Of a DNA stretch of 64,000 nt, positions 1-8,592 are shown one piece after another. Made by a program: the position numbers and the translations under genes. Below the pieces are notes generated by a model. It saw nothing but the letters and a program-made list of their open reading frames with translations. It was not told where the DNA came from and did no database searches. The stretch covers positions 2,418,001-2,482,000 of the forward strand of contig NZ_CP019605.1 in NCBI RefSeq assembly GCF_001997295.1. The letters are read 5' to 3'. How positions within the stretch are numbered: position 1 is the stretch's first letter; every line of letters starts with the position of its first letter. Source of the DNA: Tessaracoccus flavus (GTDB taxonomy: Bacteria; Actinomycetota; Actinomycetes; Propionibacteriales; Propionibacteriaceae).

Positions 1-784
1 CGCCGAGCACCAGCAGACCGAGGCCGATGAACAGCGCGTCCACGAAGCTGACGATGGCCTGGGTGCGGATGTAGCCCGACACGGTGAGCCACAGACGCGT
101 CAACAATTCGGTGGCGTGGAACCCGGCTCGTCGTCCGACCACCCGACGGACGAGGGCGAGGAACTGGTGGCCGTCCTTCAGGAAGAAGAAGGTGAGCACC
201 AAGGTCAGAAGCATCGTGACGACGCCGCTGCCAAGGCTGCCGCCCAGGCTGAGCGCCTGTGAGGCGATGTCGCCACTGCGCGCCTGGAGGAAGTCGAGAC
301 CCTGGGTGATCCACTCGTTCAACTGCTCGTCGCGCAGGTTGAGCGGAGGCCCGGCCGCCCATTCCTGGAGCCTACGCACTCCCTGCACTGCGCGCGAGGA
401 CAGATCGGGCCATTGGCTGGCCACACCCGGGGCAATGAGTGAGATGAGCCCAGCGAAGATTCCTATGCCGCCGAGGAGCGAGATCGCCGCACCCAGTGCG
501 TACGGAACCCCGATGCGTTTGAGTGCGGCAGTGACCGGCCACAGCACCGACGCCACGAGCAGCGCCAGCACGACCGGCAGCAGCCCCTCCCAGAACTTGC
601 TGAAGACCCACCCGATCACCAGCGTCGCTGCCGCCACCAGCAGGAAGTAGCCGGACCAGATGGCGAGCGTTCGCATTCCCGAGCCGATGACCTCTGCCCG
701 GTCGACGGGCTCGTTGGGATCGTGCTCTGGGAGAGCTCCGGTCGCTTCGCCCTCGGGCTGCGGCGCCACCCCGTCTTCTGCCAT
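1..784 (-). CDS. AI-2E family transporter (PerM/DUF20 type), C-terminus off the window
   Basis: This gene enters from the left edge, so only its N-terminal ~261 residues are present. The translation from the ATG at 784-782 begins MAEDGVAPQPEGEATG, an acidic cytoplasmic leader of about 35 residues. Two or three hydrophobic segments follow (one contains WSGYFLLVAAATLVIGW) and then a long soluble loop rich in Trp and Leu. After that come the paired membrane segment and FFFLKDG motif typical of the AI-2E exporter/PerM family. Members are seven- to eight-helix permeases of about 350-400 residues; several export AI-2 or act as Na+/H+ antiporters, and the substrate here cannot be read from sequence. 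It is divergent from the GH13 gene across a 154-bp gap. Family assignment is fairly secure; function is not. Confidence 0.8.
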   Translation of the reverse strand, partial: MAEDGVAPQPEGEATGALPEHDPNEPVDRAEVIGSGMRTLAIWSGYFLLVAAATLVIGWVFSKFWEGLLPVVLALLVASVLWPVTAALKRIGVPYALGAAISLLGGIGIFAGLISLIAPGVASQWPDLSSRAVQGVRRLQEWAAGPPLNLRDEQLNEWITQGLDFLQARSGDIASQALSLGGSLGSGVVTMLLTLVLTFFFLKDGHQFLALVRRVVGRRAGFHATELLTRLWLTVSGYIRTQAIVSFVDALFIGLGLLVLG

Positions 785-874
785 CCTCGCGTCCCCTTCC
801 AACGACTCCCAGTCAGACTACTAGGGCCGATGCTCAGTGCGCCGCAGCGCAGCCGCCCGTAGCGGCAGAGCTGA

Positions 875-905
875 TTGACGAATTGATATCCCGAGCGCGC
901 ATAAT
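875..905 (+). promoter_or_regulatory. candidate promoter of the GH13 gene
   Basis: TTGACG at 875-880 and CATAAT at 900-905 resemble -35 and -10 boxes, but the 19-bp spacer is longer than ideal. They lie about 35 bp upstream of the GTG start at 939. Start-site mapping would be needed to confirm. Confidence 0.35.
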
Positions 906-938
906 GTGCTGTTGACCCGTTTTCCGAAAGGACGCTCC

Positions 939-2717
939 GTGACTGAATCTCTCCAGACGATCGCTGGGATGGGGGCGATCCCTGCCGAGGGAGGCGTCGC
1001 CTTCAGGGTGTGGGCGCCCAACGCCGACAGCGTCGCCGTCGTGGGCGATTTCAACGACTGGAACGACTCCGCCAATGCGCTTGATCACGAGGGCAACGGC
1101 TACTGGTACGGCTTCGTCAAGGGCGCCCAGCCCGGGCACGAGTACAAGTACCAGATCACCAACGGCGACAACAGCTTCTCCCGGGTAGACCCCTACGCCC
1201 TTCAGGTGACCAACTCGGTGGGCAACGGCGTCATCTACGACCACGACAGCTTCGACTGGGAGGACGTGCAGGCCAACTGCCCTCCCCACCACGAGCTGGT
1301 GATCTACGAAATGCACATCGGCACGTTCACGGACAAGGGCGACTGGGTGGGTAACCTCACCGACGCCGTCGGCCGGCTCGACCATCTCGTGGATCTGGGC
1401 GTCAACGCCATCGAGGTCATGCCGGTGGCCGAGTTCGCGGGCGACATGTCCTGGGGCTACAACCCGGCGCACATCTTCGCGGTCGAGAGCGCTTACGGCG
1501 GGCCGAACGAGTACAAGAAGTTCATCAAAGAGTGCCACCAGCGGGGCATCGCCGTGATTCAGGACGTCGTGTACAACCACTTCGGCCCCTCCGATCTGGA
1601 TCTCTGGGCCTTCGACGGCTGGCAGGAGAACGGCAAGGGCGGCATCTACTTCTACAACGACGACCGTTCGGAAACCCCCTGGGGCGACACCCGCCCCGAC
1701 TACGGCCGCGAAGAGGTGCGCAACTTCATCGTCGACAACGCCCTCATGTGGCTGCGTGACTACCGTGTGGACGGCTTGCGGCTCGACATGGTGCCCCACA
1801 TGTACTCCCACCAGGGCTCCTACCTCGCCGAGGGATGGTCGCTCATGCGACGCATCACGGATGCTGTGCGCAACGAGTTCCCGGGTCGCATCACGATCGC
1901 CGAGGATCTGCACAAGAACCCGCTGATCACCGAGGACAACACCGACGGCGCCGGCTTCCACGCGCAGTGGGACGCCGCCTTCGTCCACCCGGTGCGCGCC
2001 GAGCTCATCAACCCGGACGATGCTCAACGCTCCATCCAGGCCCTCGCCGACGCCATCGCCCATCACTACGGCGACCCCTTGGAGCGCGTCATCTACACCG
2101 AGTCGCACGACGAGGTGGCCAACGGGAGCGCCCGCGTACCGCAGGAGATCGAGCCCGACAACGCAGCCGGGTGGCCCTCCCAGAAGCGCTCCACCATCGG
2201 AGCCGCCCTGGTGATGACGTCACCGGGTATCCCGATGATGTTCCAGGGCCAGGAGTTCCTCGAGGGCGCCTGGTTCCGCGACGACGTTCCGCTGGACTGG
2301 CGCCGCCGCGACGACTTCTCCGGCATCGCGCGTCTCTACGCCGACCTCATCGATCTGCGGCTCAACCGCTGGGGCGTCACTCGTGGCCTCACCGGCCGGG
2401 GCGTGAACATCCACCACATCAACGAGGACTCCAACCTGCTGGTCTTCCAGCGTTGGCTGGATCACGGTCCCGGCGATGACGTCGTCGTCGTGGCCAACCT
2501 GTCGGCCGAACCCCAGGAGTACCGCCGGGTGGGTCTTCCGAGCGGGGGCCTCTGGAAACTGCGCTTCAACTCCGACGCCACGATCTACAGCGGCCTGTTC
2601 GGCAACTACGAGAGCCACGACATGGAGGCCTACCACGAGGACGCCGACGGGATGGACTGGCACGGCAACGTGTCGGTCGGCCCCTACTCGGTACTGGTCT
2701 ACTCCCAGGACAACTGA
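939..2717 (+). CDS. GH13 alpha-glucan enzyme, branching-enzyme-like, with N-terminal CBM48
   Basis: The start is the GTG at 939, preceded by AAAGGA at 927-932 with six bases of spacing, which gives 592 residues. An upstream in-frame start at 906 has no ribosome site. An N-terminal CBM48-type immunoglobulin domain (about residues 10-95, with FRVWAPNADSVAVVGDFNDW) is followed by a GH13 barrel. All four GH13 regions are visible: DVVYNH, GLRLDMV (nucleophile Asp), IAEDL (acid/base Glu) and ESHDE. The sequence GIPMMFQGQEF followed by WFRDDVPLDW is closer to glycogen branching enzymes than to alpha-amylases or TreZ. It probably acts in the cytoplasm on glycogen or maltodextrins, since no signal peptide is seen. 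It stands alone; no glg genes are nearby. Branching versus hydrolytic activity cannot be decided here. Confidence 0.8.
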   Translation: MTESLQTIAGMGAIPAEGGVAFRVWAPNADSVAVVGDFNDWNDSANALDHEGNGYWYGFVKGAQPGHEYKYQITNGDNSFSRVDPYALQVTNSVGNGVIYDHDSFDWEDVQANCPPHHELVIYEMHIGTFTDKGDWVGNLTDAVGRLDHLVDLGVNAIEVMPVAEFAGDMSWGYNPAHIFAVESAYGGPNEYKKFIKECHQRGIAVIQDVVYNHFGPSDLDLWAFDGWQENGKGGIYFYNDDRSETPWGDTRPDYGREEVRNFIVDNALMWLRDYRVDGLRLDMVPHMYSHQGSYLAEGWSLMRRITDAVRNEFPGRITIAEDLHKNPLITEDNTDGAGFHAQWDAAFVHPVRAELINPDDAQRSIQALADAIAHHYGDPLERVIYTESHDEVANGSARVPQEIEPDNAAGWPSQKRSTIGAALVMTSPGIPMMFQGQEFLEGAWFRDDVPLDWRRRDDFSGIARLYADLIDLRLNRWGVTRGLTGRGVNIHHINEDSNLLVFQRWLDHGPGDDVVVVANLSAEPQEYRRVGLPSGGLWKLRFNSDATIYSGLFGNYESHDMEAYHEDADGMDWHGNVSVGPYSVLVYSQDN

Positions 2718-2736
2718 CCCCAGTCGTCGAGCTCGT

Positions 2737-2900
2737 AACGCCAACCGAGAAGCGCGAACGCCAACGGATAGACGGAACCGCCAACCGACAGCCCCGAAGG
2801 CCGACGACCCTCAGCCACGCCCGCGATATCTCGCGGGCGTCGCTTATTCTCGCGGGCACCACCGGATGTCGGTTGGCGTTTCGCGTTGTCGGTTGGCGTT
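2737..2900. repeat. mirrored 20-bp-period repeat element, copy A (4 left units, 66-bp core, 2 right units)
   Basis: AACGCCAAC-like 9-mers start at 2737, 2757, 2777 and 2797 at an exact 20-bp step; the last reads AAGGCCGAC. A 66-bp core (2806-2871) contains GATATCTCGCGGGCGTCGCT from 2825. The reverse-complement 9-mer GTTGGCGTT then occurs at 2872 and 2892. The element fills the gap between the convergent GH13 and GNAT genes. Copies C (50.2 kb) and D (55.7 kb) share the architecture and the 66-bp core length. Confidence 0.9.
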
Positions 2901-2928
2901 TGACCCGGGGCTGGAGACCAGCCCTGGA

Positions 2929-3408
2929 TCAGGGTCGAGGCAACAGCGGTTTGCGGAACCAACGGGTGGCGTTCGGGTTGTCGTTGAACGCCTCCGTTGC
3001 GCGAAAGCCTGCCCCCTCGTACAGCGAGACTGCCGCCACCAAGCTGTGGTGAGTGTCGAGCACCAGGTCGGTTGCGCCCAGGCGCCTGGCTTCCGCCTCC
3101 AGCGCGTCGATCAGCGCTCTGCCGAGACCGGACCGGCGCGCAGCGGGCCGGATGTACATGTGCTTGACCTCCCACCACGACCCGGAGTCGCTCGGGACGT
3201 GCCTGAGCCCGCCGATCCCGGCCGTCGACCCGTCGACGTCGACGAGCAGGATCACGCCTTCGCTGAGGTTGGCGGGGCGGCGCTGATACCCCAGCCCCTC
3301 GCCGGCCCAGGTGGCAGCACGATCGCTGAAGTACTCGTCGAGCAGCGTCGCCACGTCGGGATCCGACGGGGCGACTCGCCGAATGGTGGCCTGCCCCATC
3401 GCCGTCAC
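2929..3408 (-). CDS. GNAT family N-acetyltransferase
   Basis: This 159-residue protein has the GNAT fold signature. A beta-strand region (VKHMYIRPAARRSGLGRAL, about residues 81-99) carries the acetyl-CoA pyrophosphate-binding R-R-x-G-L-G-R-A loop. The C-terminal SLYEGAGF motif (about residues 128-135) is typical of small-molecule acetyltransferases. The acceptor substrate is unknown. The ATG at 3408-3406 overlaps the TGA of the upstream alcohol dehydrogenase gene (ATGA), so the two are translationally coupled and co-transcribed leftward. A start at the internal Met4 (3399) is also possible. Its 3' end faces the GH13 gene across repeat element A. Confidence 0.85.
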   Translation of the reverse strand: MTAMGQATIRRVAPSDPDVATLLDEYFSDRAATWAGEGLGYQRRPANLSEGVILLVDVDGSTAGIGGLRHVPSDSGSWWEVKHMYIRPAARRSGLGRALIDALEAEARRLGATDLVLDTHHSLVAAVSLYEGAGFRATEAFNDNPNATRWFRKPLLPRP

Positions 3409-4544
3409 GCAGCCGCGTCGAGGATGGCCAGCAGCTCGTCCCTCGTCAGGTCGATGGGGTTCCCCTTCATGGAACTGGCCTTCATGGCCTGATCCACCAC
3501 GGCTCCGTGGTCGAAGCGATCGAGGCCCAGATCGTCCAGACCGGGCAGGTCCAACTGATGCTCCAACTCCCCCAGCCAGGTACCGAGCGCCTCGATCTGA
3601 CGGTGCCCGGTCAGGGCCTCCGCAGCGTTGAGGTATCCGGCCAAGGCCAGGTGCTTCGGAGCCCGCTCCAGCAGCGCCGCGATGTTGCCGGCCGTGACCG
3701 GTTCCAGCAGCGCCGCGCAGATCGCGCCGTGCGGTGCCCCGGTGACGCCACCCAGGACTCCGGCCAGACCGTGCACGGCACCGAGTTTGGCATTGGCGAG
3801 CGACAAGCCTCCCATGAGCGAACAGAAAGCCATGTCGCTGCGCGCCTCGAGGTCTTCGCCCTGGTCGACGGCGCGCAGAAGAGACCGACCTGCGGCGCGA
3901 AGGCCCGCGAGCGCGAGCGCCTCCACCATGGGATTGGTGAAGCGGGAGGTGAGCGGCTCAAGGCACTGGGTCAGCGCATCGATGCCCGAGTACATCGTCA
4001 CGTCCGCCGGGCAGGTGACCGTGAGCTCAGGATCGACGACGGCCACTTTCGCCAGCATGGCCGGCGAGCGCAGCGACACCTTCACTCGATGCTCCTGCGA
4101 CGTCAAGACGGCGTTGGCGGTCACCTCGGATCCGGTCCCAGCCGTCGTCGGCACTGCGATGAACGGCAATCCGCGGGCGGGCATGGACCGTCCCGCTCCG
4201 ATCACCTCCGCGTGGTCCATCGGGTCGCCGCCGTCGACCGCGAGGGCCGCTACCGCCTTGGCGAGGTCCAACACGGCACCGCCACCGATGCCGACAACCT
4301 GGTCGGCCTTCGCGGCGCGGGCCTCGGCGACCGCGGCACGCGCGTCGTTGAACGTGGGTTCGTCCGCCACACCGAACGTGCCGACCACCGACAGCTTCCC
4401 GGCAAGGTTCTCCGTGCGCTGCGGGTTGGCCCCAGTGACGAGGAAGACGCGCTCCCCCAGCTCCGCAGAGAAGGCGGGCAGCTCTGCGGCTGCCCCCGCC
4501 CCGAAACGAATCTTGGCGGCCGTCGCGAACGTGAAGTCGGTCAT
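3405..4544 (-). CDS. iron-containing (group III) alcohol dehydrogenase
   Basis: The 379-residue protein has the Fe-ADH layout. An N-terminal Rossmann-like domain carries the nucleotide-binding GIGGGAVLDLAKAVA loop (about residues 85-99), and PTTAGTGSEVT (about residues 132-142) follows. The metal-binding C-terminal half includes GIDALTQCLEP and the histidine-containing AVHGLAG and APHGAICA segments. Such enzymes oxidise or reduce small alcohols, diols or aldehydes with NAD(P), for example lactaldehyde/propanediol. Because the fucose operon in this window yields lactaldehyde downstream, a FucO-like role is conceivable but not shown. It is the first gene of a two-gene unit with the GNAT gene, which it overlaps by 4 bp. 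Confidence 0.85.
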   Translation of the reverse strand: MTDFTFATAAKIRFGAGAAAELPAFSAELGERVFLVTGANPQRTENLAGKLSVVGTFGVADEPTFNDARAAVAEARAAKADQVVGIGGGAVLDLAKAVAALAVDGGDPMDHAEVIGAGRSMPARGLPFIAVPTTAGTGSEVTANAVLTSQEHRVKVSLRSPAMLAKVAVVDPELTVTCPADVTMYSGIDALTQCLEPLTSRFTNPMVEALALAGLRAAGRSLLRAVDQGEDLEARSDMAFCSLMGGLSLANAKLGAVHGLAGVLGGVTGAPHGAICAALLEPVTAGNIAALLERAPKHLALAGYLNAAEALTGHRQIEALGTWLGELEHQLDLPGLDDLGLDRFDHGAVVDQAMKASSMKGNPIDLTRDELLAILDAAA

Positions 4545-4627
4545 ACCTCTAGCGTCTCAGAAGGGCCCTGGAGAGGCAGGCGATGTCGCGATCTGGGCGG
4601 GACTCGCAGTCGCTTGAACGCGAAACA

Positions 4628-4668
4628 GCGACGGCCACGCGACGAGTGGATCGCCGCGCGGCCGTCGC
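4628..4668 (-). terminator. probable terminator of the transcarboxylase operon
   Basis: A 9-bp GC-rich stem, GCGACGGCC (4628-4636) with GGCCGTCGC (4660-4668), lies just past the 1.3S stop codon. On the minus strand it is followed by TGTTTCGCGTT, a weak T tract. The loop is long (23 nt), so strength is uncertain. Confidence 0.45.
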
Positions 4669-4677
4669 GCTGGGATG

Positions 4678-5037
4678 TCAGAACTCGATCAGAGCCTGGC
4701 CGCCCTGGACTGCTTCGCCCGGGCCGACGAGGATGGCGGCCACGGTGCCCGCAGCAGGTGCGGTGATCTCGGTCTCCATCTTCATGGCTTCCAGGACGAG
4801 CAGCACCTGTCCGGCCTCGATCTCGTCGCCTTCGGAGACGAGGATGCGTGCCACGGAGCCGGCCAGCGGTGCGACGACGGCGTTCGAACTGACGGCGCTG
4901 ACGGATGCCTTCGTCGGGATGGGGTTAGAGCCTGCGTTGACGCCGATGACGATCGGGCCCAGCCCCTGGGGCTGTTCCTCTTCGACCTCGACGTCGATCT
5001 CGTATTCCGTCTGGTTGACGGTCACCTTGAGCTTCAT
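4678..5037 (-). CDS. methylmalonyl-CoA carboxyltransferase 1.3S biotinyl subunit
   Basis: This 119-residue biotin carboxyl carrier protein has a flexible N-terminal part of about 50 residues that docks with the 12S and 5S subunits. A C-terminal biotinyl domain follows with the EAMKMETEI motif; Lys86 is the expected biotinylation site. The length is close to the 123 residues of the Propionibacterium 1.3S subunit. The biotin arm carries the carboxyl group between methylmalonyl-CoA (12S site) and pyruvate (5S site). It is the last gene of the leftward 5S - 12S - small protein - 1.3S operon, followed by a hairpin. A generic acyl-CoA carboxylase BCCP would be the alternative, but the 5S neighbour makes transcarboxylase clear. 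Confidence 0.93.
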   Translation of the reverse strand: MKLKVTVNQTEYEIDVEVEEEQPQGLGPIVIGVNAGSNPIPTKASVSAVSSNAVVAPLAGSVARILVSEGDEIEAGQVLLVLEAMKMETEITAPAAGTVAAILVGPGEAVQGGQALIEF

Positions 5038-5046
5038 TGTGTTTCC

Positions 5047-5307
5047 TTAGCGAACGTGCGGGACGGAACGGTCGTGGACGCGGCCGCGCGAGGCGGCAGC
5101 CCACCGGCTCTGGGAGCCGTAGCGGATGGCGCGCACCTTGGCCTTGTGGCCGAAGTACGCCGCGACTGCGGCGCCGATGGCGACGAGGTCGGACTCCGGG
5201 ATCTCGTGCTGGGACTCCAGCTGCGAGACCCTGTCCTCGAGTGCCTTGACCTGGGCAGTGAGCGCCGCAACCGCGTCGCGGAGCTCCTGCAGATTCGTGT
5301 CTTCCAT
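5047..5307 (-). CDS. small coiled-coil protein inside the transcarboxylase operon
   Basis: The 86-residue product starts at the ATG 5307-5305, 10 bp after the 12S stop, and ends 9 bp before the 1.3S start. Residues 1-33 form a clear heptad coiled coil (ELRDAVAALTAQVKALEDRV). A short helix follows with IPESDLVAIGAAVAAYFGHK, then a basic tail with W-x(5)-GRVHDRSV. The pattern (I-P-x-x-x-L-x-A-I-x-A-A-V-A-A-Y-x-G then W...GR) recalls small uncharacterised companions that I associate with biotin-dependent carboxylase operons. Its position between catalytic and carrier subunits suggests an assembly or tethering factor for the transcarboxylase; this is inference. It is a real gene, because it fills the gap almost exactly and keeps operon spacing. 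Confidence 0.75.
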   Translation of the reverse strand: MEDTNLQELRDAVAALTAQVKALEDRVSQLESQHEIPESDLVAIGAAVAAYFGHKAKVRAIRYGSQSRWAAASRGRVHDRSVPHVR

Positions 5308-5317
5308 GGTGATCCGA

Positions 5318-6874
5318 TCAGGCCGGGCCGAGGCCGTGCTTCTTGGCCGGGCGGACTTCGCGCTTCCCGACGAGAAGTTCCAGAGCCATGGCGATCTGAC
5401 GGCGGGTGTCGGCAGGATCGATGATGTCATCAACCAGACCGCGGCTCGCCGCCATGTAGGGCGTCGAGAACGTCTCGCGGTACTCCTCGACGAGCTCGGC
5501 ACGCCTGGAGTCCTTGTCCTCGGCCGCATCGATCTCGCGGCGGAACACGACGTTGGCCGCGCCCTCCGCGCCCATCACCGCGATCTCCGCGGTCGGCCAG
5601 GCGAACACCTTGTCAGCCCCGAGGTCCTTCGAGCACATCGCCAGGTAGGCGCCGCCGTAGGCCTTGCGCAACACGACGGTGATCTTCGGGACGGTCGCCG
5701 CCGAGTAGGCGTAGAGCATCTTCGCGCCGTGGCGGATGATGCCGTTGTGCTCCTGCGCCACGCCCGGCAGGAAGCCCGGGACGTCGACGAGGTTCAGCAC
5801 CGGGATGTTGAAGGCGTTGCAGAAGCGGACGAACTTCGAGGCCTTGTCGGAAGAGTCGATATCGAGCACGCCAGACATGACACTGGGCTGGTTCGCGATG
5901 ATGCCGACCGTGCGCCCGACGACCCGGCCGAAGCCGACGACGATGTTCATCGCCCAGCCGGCCTGGACCTCGAGGAAGTCGCGGTGGTCGACGATCTCGG
6001 CGATGACGTCGCGGACGTCGTAGCCCTTGTTCCCCTGGACCGGGATGATGTCGCGCAACTTCTCGTTGGGCTCGACCGTGTCGTCGGGGTTGACGACCGG
6101 CGCGTCCTCGGTGTTGTTCTGGGGCAGGAAGCTCAGCAGCTTCTTCGCGATCAGGATGGCCTGCTCGTCATCGTCGGCGACGAAGTGGACGACGCCGGAG
6201 CGACCCATGTGGGCGTCCGCGCCGCCGAGTGCGTCCTGGGTGACGTCCTCTCCGGTGACCTGCTTGATCACGCCGGGGCCCGTGATGAACATGTGGGCCT
6301 TGCGGGTCTGGATGATGAAGTCGGTCAACGCCGGGGAGTACGCAGCGCCACCGGCGCAGGGGCCGGCGATGATCGAGATCTGCGGCACGGCACCCGACAG
6401 CAGGACGTTGGCGTAGAACACCTTGCCGTAGCCGGAGAGGGAGTCGATGCCCTCCTGCACACGGGCGCCGCCCGAATCGTTGATGAAGACGAACGGCGTG
6501 CCGGTCTGCAGCGACGCCCGGAGCGCCTCGGTGACCTTGATGGAGTGGGCCTCGCCCGCGGAGCCACCCATGACGGTGAAGTCCTGCGAGGCGATGTGGA
6601 TGGGGCGTCCGAGGACGGAGCCGGAGCCGGTGACCACGCCGTCGGCGGGCATGTCCGCCTTGTCCATCCCGAAGGTGGTGGTGCGGTTGCGCCGGAAGGC
6701 GCCGGTCTCCTGGAACGAGCCCTCGTCGAGCAGCGCGGCAACGCGGTCGCGAGCGGTCAGCTTGCCCTTGGCGCGCTGCTTCTCGAGCTTGTCTTCGCCG
6801 CCGCCGGCCTCGACCTTGGCGCGACGCTCAGCGAGCTGCTCCAGGCGCTCGGCCATCGTGTACTGGTGAGCCAT
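5318..6874 (-). CDS. methylmalonyl-CoA carboxyltransferase 12S subunit
   Basis: The 518-residue carboxyltransferase starts at the ATG 6874-6872 behind AAGGAG (TAAGGAGAACA before the start). Open sequence upstream is only read-through of the frame. It has the tandem crotonase-like N- and C-terminal halves of the acyl-CoA carboxylase beta family. The first half holds GSAGEAHSIK and FINDSGGARVQEGIDSL; the second holds GFLPGVAQEHNGIIRHGAK and the oxyanion segment with ICAGGAAYSPAL-like small-residue runs. In the holoenzyme a 12S hexamer core moves CO2 from (S)-methylmalonyl-CoA to biotin. It lies 8 bp after the 5S gene and before the small coiled-coil gene. The family also contains propionyl-CoA carboxylase beta chains; the operon decides the name. 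Confidence 0.93.
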   Translation of the reverse strand: MAHQYTMAERLEQLAERRAKVEAGGGEDKLEKQRAKGKLTARDRVAALLDEGSFQETGAFRRNRTTTFGMDKADMPADGVVTGSGSVLGRPIHIASQDFTVMGGSAGEAHSIKVTEALRASLQTGTPFVFINDSGGARVQEGIDSLSGYGKVFYANVLLSGAVPQISIIAGPCAGGAAYSPALTDFIIQTRKAHMFITGPGVIKQVTGEDVTQDALGGADAHMGRSGVVHFVADDDEQAILIAKKLLSFLPQNNTEDAPVVNPDDTVEPNEKLRDIIPVQGNKGYDVRDVIAEIVDHRDFLEVQAGWAMNIVVGFGRVVGRTVGIIANQPSVMSGVLDIDSSDKASKFVRFCNAFNIPVLNLVDVPGFLPGVAQEHNGIIRHGAKMLYAYSAATVPKITVVLRKAYGGAYLAMCSKDLGADKVFAWPTAEIAVMGAEGAANVVFRREIDAAEDKDSRRAELVEEYRETFSTPYMAASRGLVDDIIDPADTRRQIAMALELLVGKREVRPAKKHGLGPA

Positions 6875-6882
6875 TGTTCTCC

Positions 6883-8376
6883 TTAGACCGGTTCGACCGA
6901 GACGCTGTGTTCGCGGCCGGCAATCTTGACGTTGTACTGGACAGGGCCGGTGATCCCGGGGCGATCGCCCGACGCCTTGGCGCGCTCGGCGGCCAACTGC
7001 GCTGGGGTCTTGCTGACGTTCTTGGGTCCCTCGTGGCGGGTCTCGAAGAACTTGGGCGCGACACCGGGGAACATGGCGTTGGTGAGCACGTCCTCCGCCG
7101 AGCCGTCGAAGCCCTCGAGCTTCGCAGCCGCCGCTTCCAGGGCGCCCCATTCGGGATCGAGGTGGTCTGCGGGGCGGTCGGCGATGACGTCCTTCTTCGC
7201 CTGCGCCTTGGCCATCTCGACAACCTCAGCGTTTCGCTCGCCCAGGCACTCGCCGTAGTAGCCGAGCATGAGGTCGGCGAACTCGCCGGTCATCACCTTG
7301 TAGCGGCCCATGAGGACGTTGAACACGGCCTGGGTGCCGACGATCTGCGACGACGGGGTCACGAGCGGCGGGTGTCCCGCGTCGGCCTTCACCTTGGGCA
7401 CCTCGAGCATCACCTCGCGGATGCGGTCGCCCGCACCCTGTGCCTTCAGCTGGGATTCCATGTTCGACAGCATGCCGCCGGGGATCTGGGAGGAGAAGAT
7501 GTCGGTGTCAACCAGGGTCGCCGACTCGAACTCGGCGTACTTGGGCCGCACCTCGGCGAAGTGGTCGCGGATCCGCAGCAGCCGCTCCATGTCGAGGCCG
7601 GTCTCGTAGCCGGTGCCCTCGAGCATCGCGACGAGCGACTCGGTCGGGTTGTGACCGGGGCCGAGCGACATGGACGAGATCGCGGTGTCGACGACGTCGG
7701 CGCCCGCCTCGATGGCCTTCATCAGCGAAACCAGCGTCACTCCGGTCGTCGAGTGGCAGTGGACGTTGATCTGGATGTCGCCGTAGGTCTCCTTGATGCC
7801 GCGCACGATGTCGTAGGCGGGCTGCGGCTGCAGGAGCGCCGCCATGTCCTTCAGCGCGATCGACTCGGCGCCCATGTCGATGAGCTGGCCGGCAAGCTTG
7901 ATGTAGCCCTCGACGGTGTGGACGGGAGAGATCGTGTAGCAGATGGTGCCCTGGGCGTGCTTGCCCACATCCTTGACCGCCTGCATGGCCTTGGCCATGT
8001 TGCGGGGATCGTTGAGGGCGTCGAACACGCGGAACACATCCATGCCGTTCTCTGCCGACTTCTCGACGAACTTCTCGACCACCATGTCCTCGTAGTGGCG
8101 GTAGCCGAGAAGGTTCTGCCCGCGCAGCAGCATCTGCAGCCGCGAGTTGGGCATCAGCTCGCGGAAGGTCCGCAGACGCTTCCAGGGGTCCTCGTTGAGG
8201 AAGCGGATGCAGGCGTCGAAGGTCGCGCCGCCCCAACATTCCACCGACCAGTAGCCTGCCTGGTCGATGTCCTCGCACGCATCGACCATGTCTTCCATAG
8301 CCATGCGGGTTGCCATCAAACTCTGATGCGCGTCCCGGAGAGCCAGCTCCGTTACGCCGATTTTTCGCGCACTCAT
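6883..8376 (-). CDS. methylmalonyl-CoA carboxyltransferase 5S subunit
   Basis: The 497-residue protein opens with IGVTELALRDAHQSLMATRM, the TIM-barrel start of the pyruvate/oxaloacetate carboxyltransferase family. It contains the metal-binding Asp in LRDAHQS, the carbamylated-lysine segment SIALKDMAALLQP and the INVHCHSTTG metal site. A PYC-OADA-like conserved domain follows in the C-terminal half. The 5S dimer transfers CO2 from biotin to pyruvate, giving oxaloacetate in the propionate-forming Wood-Werkman cycle. It is the first gene of the operon, transcribed leftward from a roughly 215-bp gap. The length matches the Propionibacterium 5S subunit. Confidence 0.94.
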   Translation of the reverse strand: MSARKIGVTELALRDAHQSLMATRMAMEDMVDACEDIDQAGYWSVECWGGATFDACIRFLNEDPWKRLRTFRELMPNSRLQMLLRGQNLLGYRHYEDMVVEKFVEKSAENGMDVFRVFDALNDPRNMAKAMQAVKDVGKHAQGTICYTISPVHTVEGYIKLAGQLIDMGAESIALKDMAALLQPQPAYDIVRGIKETYGDIQINVHCHSTTGVTLVSLMKAIEAGADVVDTAISSMSLGPGHNPTESLVAMLEGTGYETGLDMERLLRIRDHFAEVRPKYAEFESATLVDTDIFSSQIPGGMLSNMESQLKAQGAGDRIREVMLEVPKVKADAGHPPLVTPSSQIVGTQAVFNVLMGRYKVMTGEFADLMLGYYGECLGERNAEVVEMAKAQAKKDVIADRPADHLDPEWGALEAAAAKLEGFDGSAEDVLTNAMFPGVAPKFFETRHEGPKNVSKTPAQLAAERAKASGDRPGITGPVQYNVKIAGREHSVSVEPV

Positions 8377-8557
8377 GGGGTCTATCCAATCACGGGGCCT
8401 AGTGCACGATCAGGGCGACCCCCCTCATTGCAGGGGCGTCCCTTGGTGTTATAAGCCGCCGCCCGGAGCCCAGCTCGGCTAGGTACTTCGCGACGTCGAG
8501 CCCGACCCTGCGTACGCTGGCCTCACGTTCGCCACCCCCGGGCGCAGACAAACGATG

Positions 8558-8577
8558 GGCCGCCGCGGTGGGCGGCC
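8558..8577 (-). terminator. probable terminator after the acetyl-xylan esterase gene
   Basis: Stem GGCCGCC (8558-8564) with GGCGGCC (8571-8577) and a 6-nt loop. On the minus strand the sequence continues CATCGTTTGTC. It lies 16 bp past the stop of the esterase-like gene. The remaining gap up to the 5S start has no other clear feature beyond a TATAAC at 8446-8451 on the minus strand. Confidence 0.45.
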
Positions 8578-8592
8578 TGTCCTGGATCATGG

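Noticed and set aside
834..2108. Long minus-strand open frame opposite the GH13 gene
   Set aside because: It is a Val/Asp/His-rich antisense shadow of a gene with clear catalytic motifs; the same applies to the long frames opposite E1, E3, FucI and the ATPase.
2476..3492. 338-residue plus-strand frame over the 3' end of GH13, repeat A and the GNAT gene
   Set aside because: It crosses a repeat element and is antisense to a motif-bearing GNAT gene; composition is Arg/Thr/Pro shadow-like.
3405..4544. Naming the Fe-ADH as FucO
   Set aside because: It is 29 kb from the fucose operon, and group III alcohol dehydrogenases have many substrates; no motif distinguishes lactaldehyde reductase.
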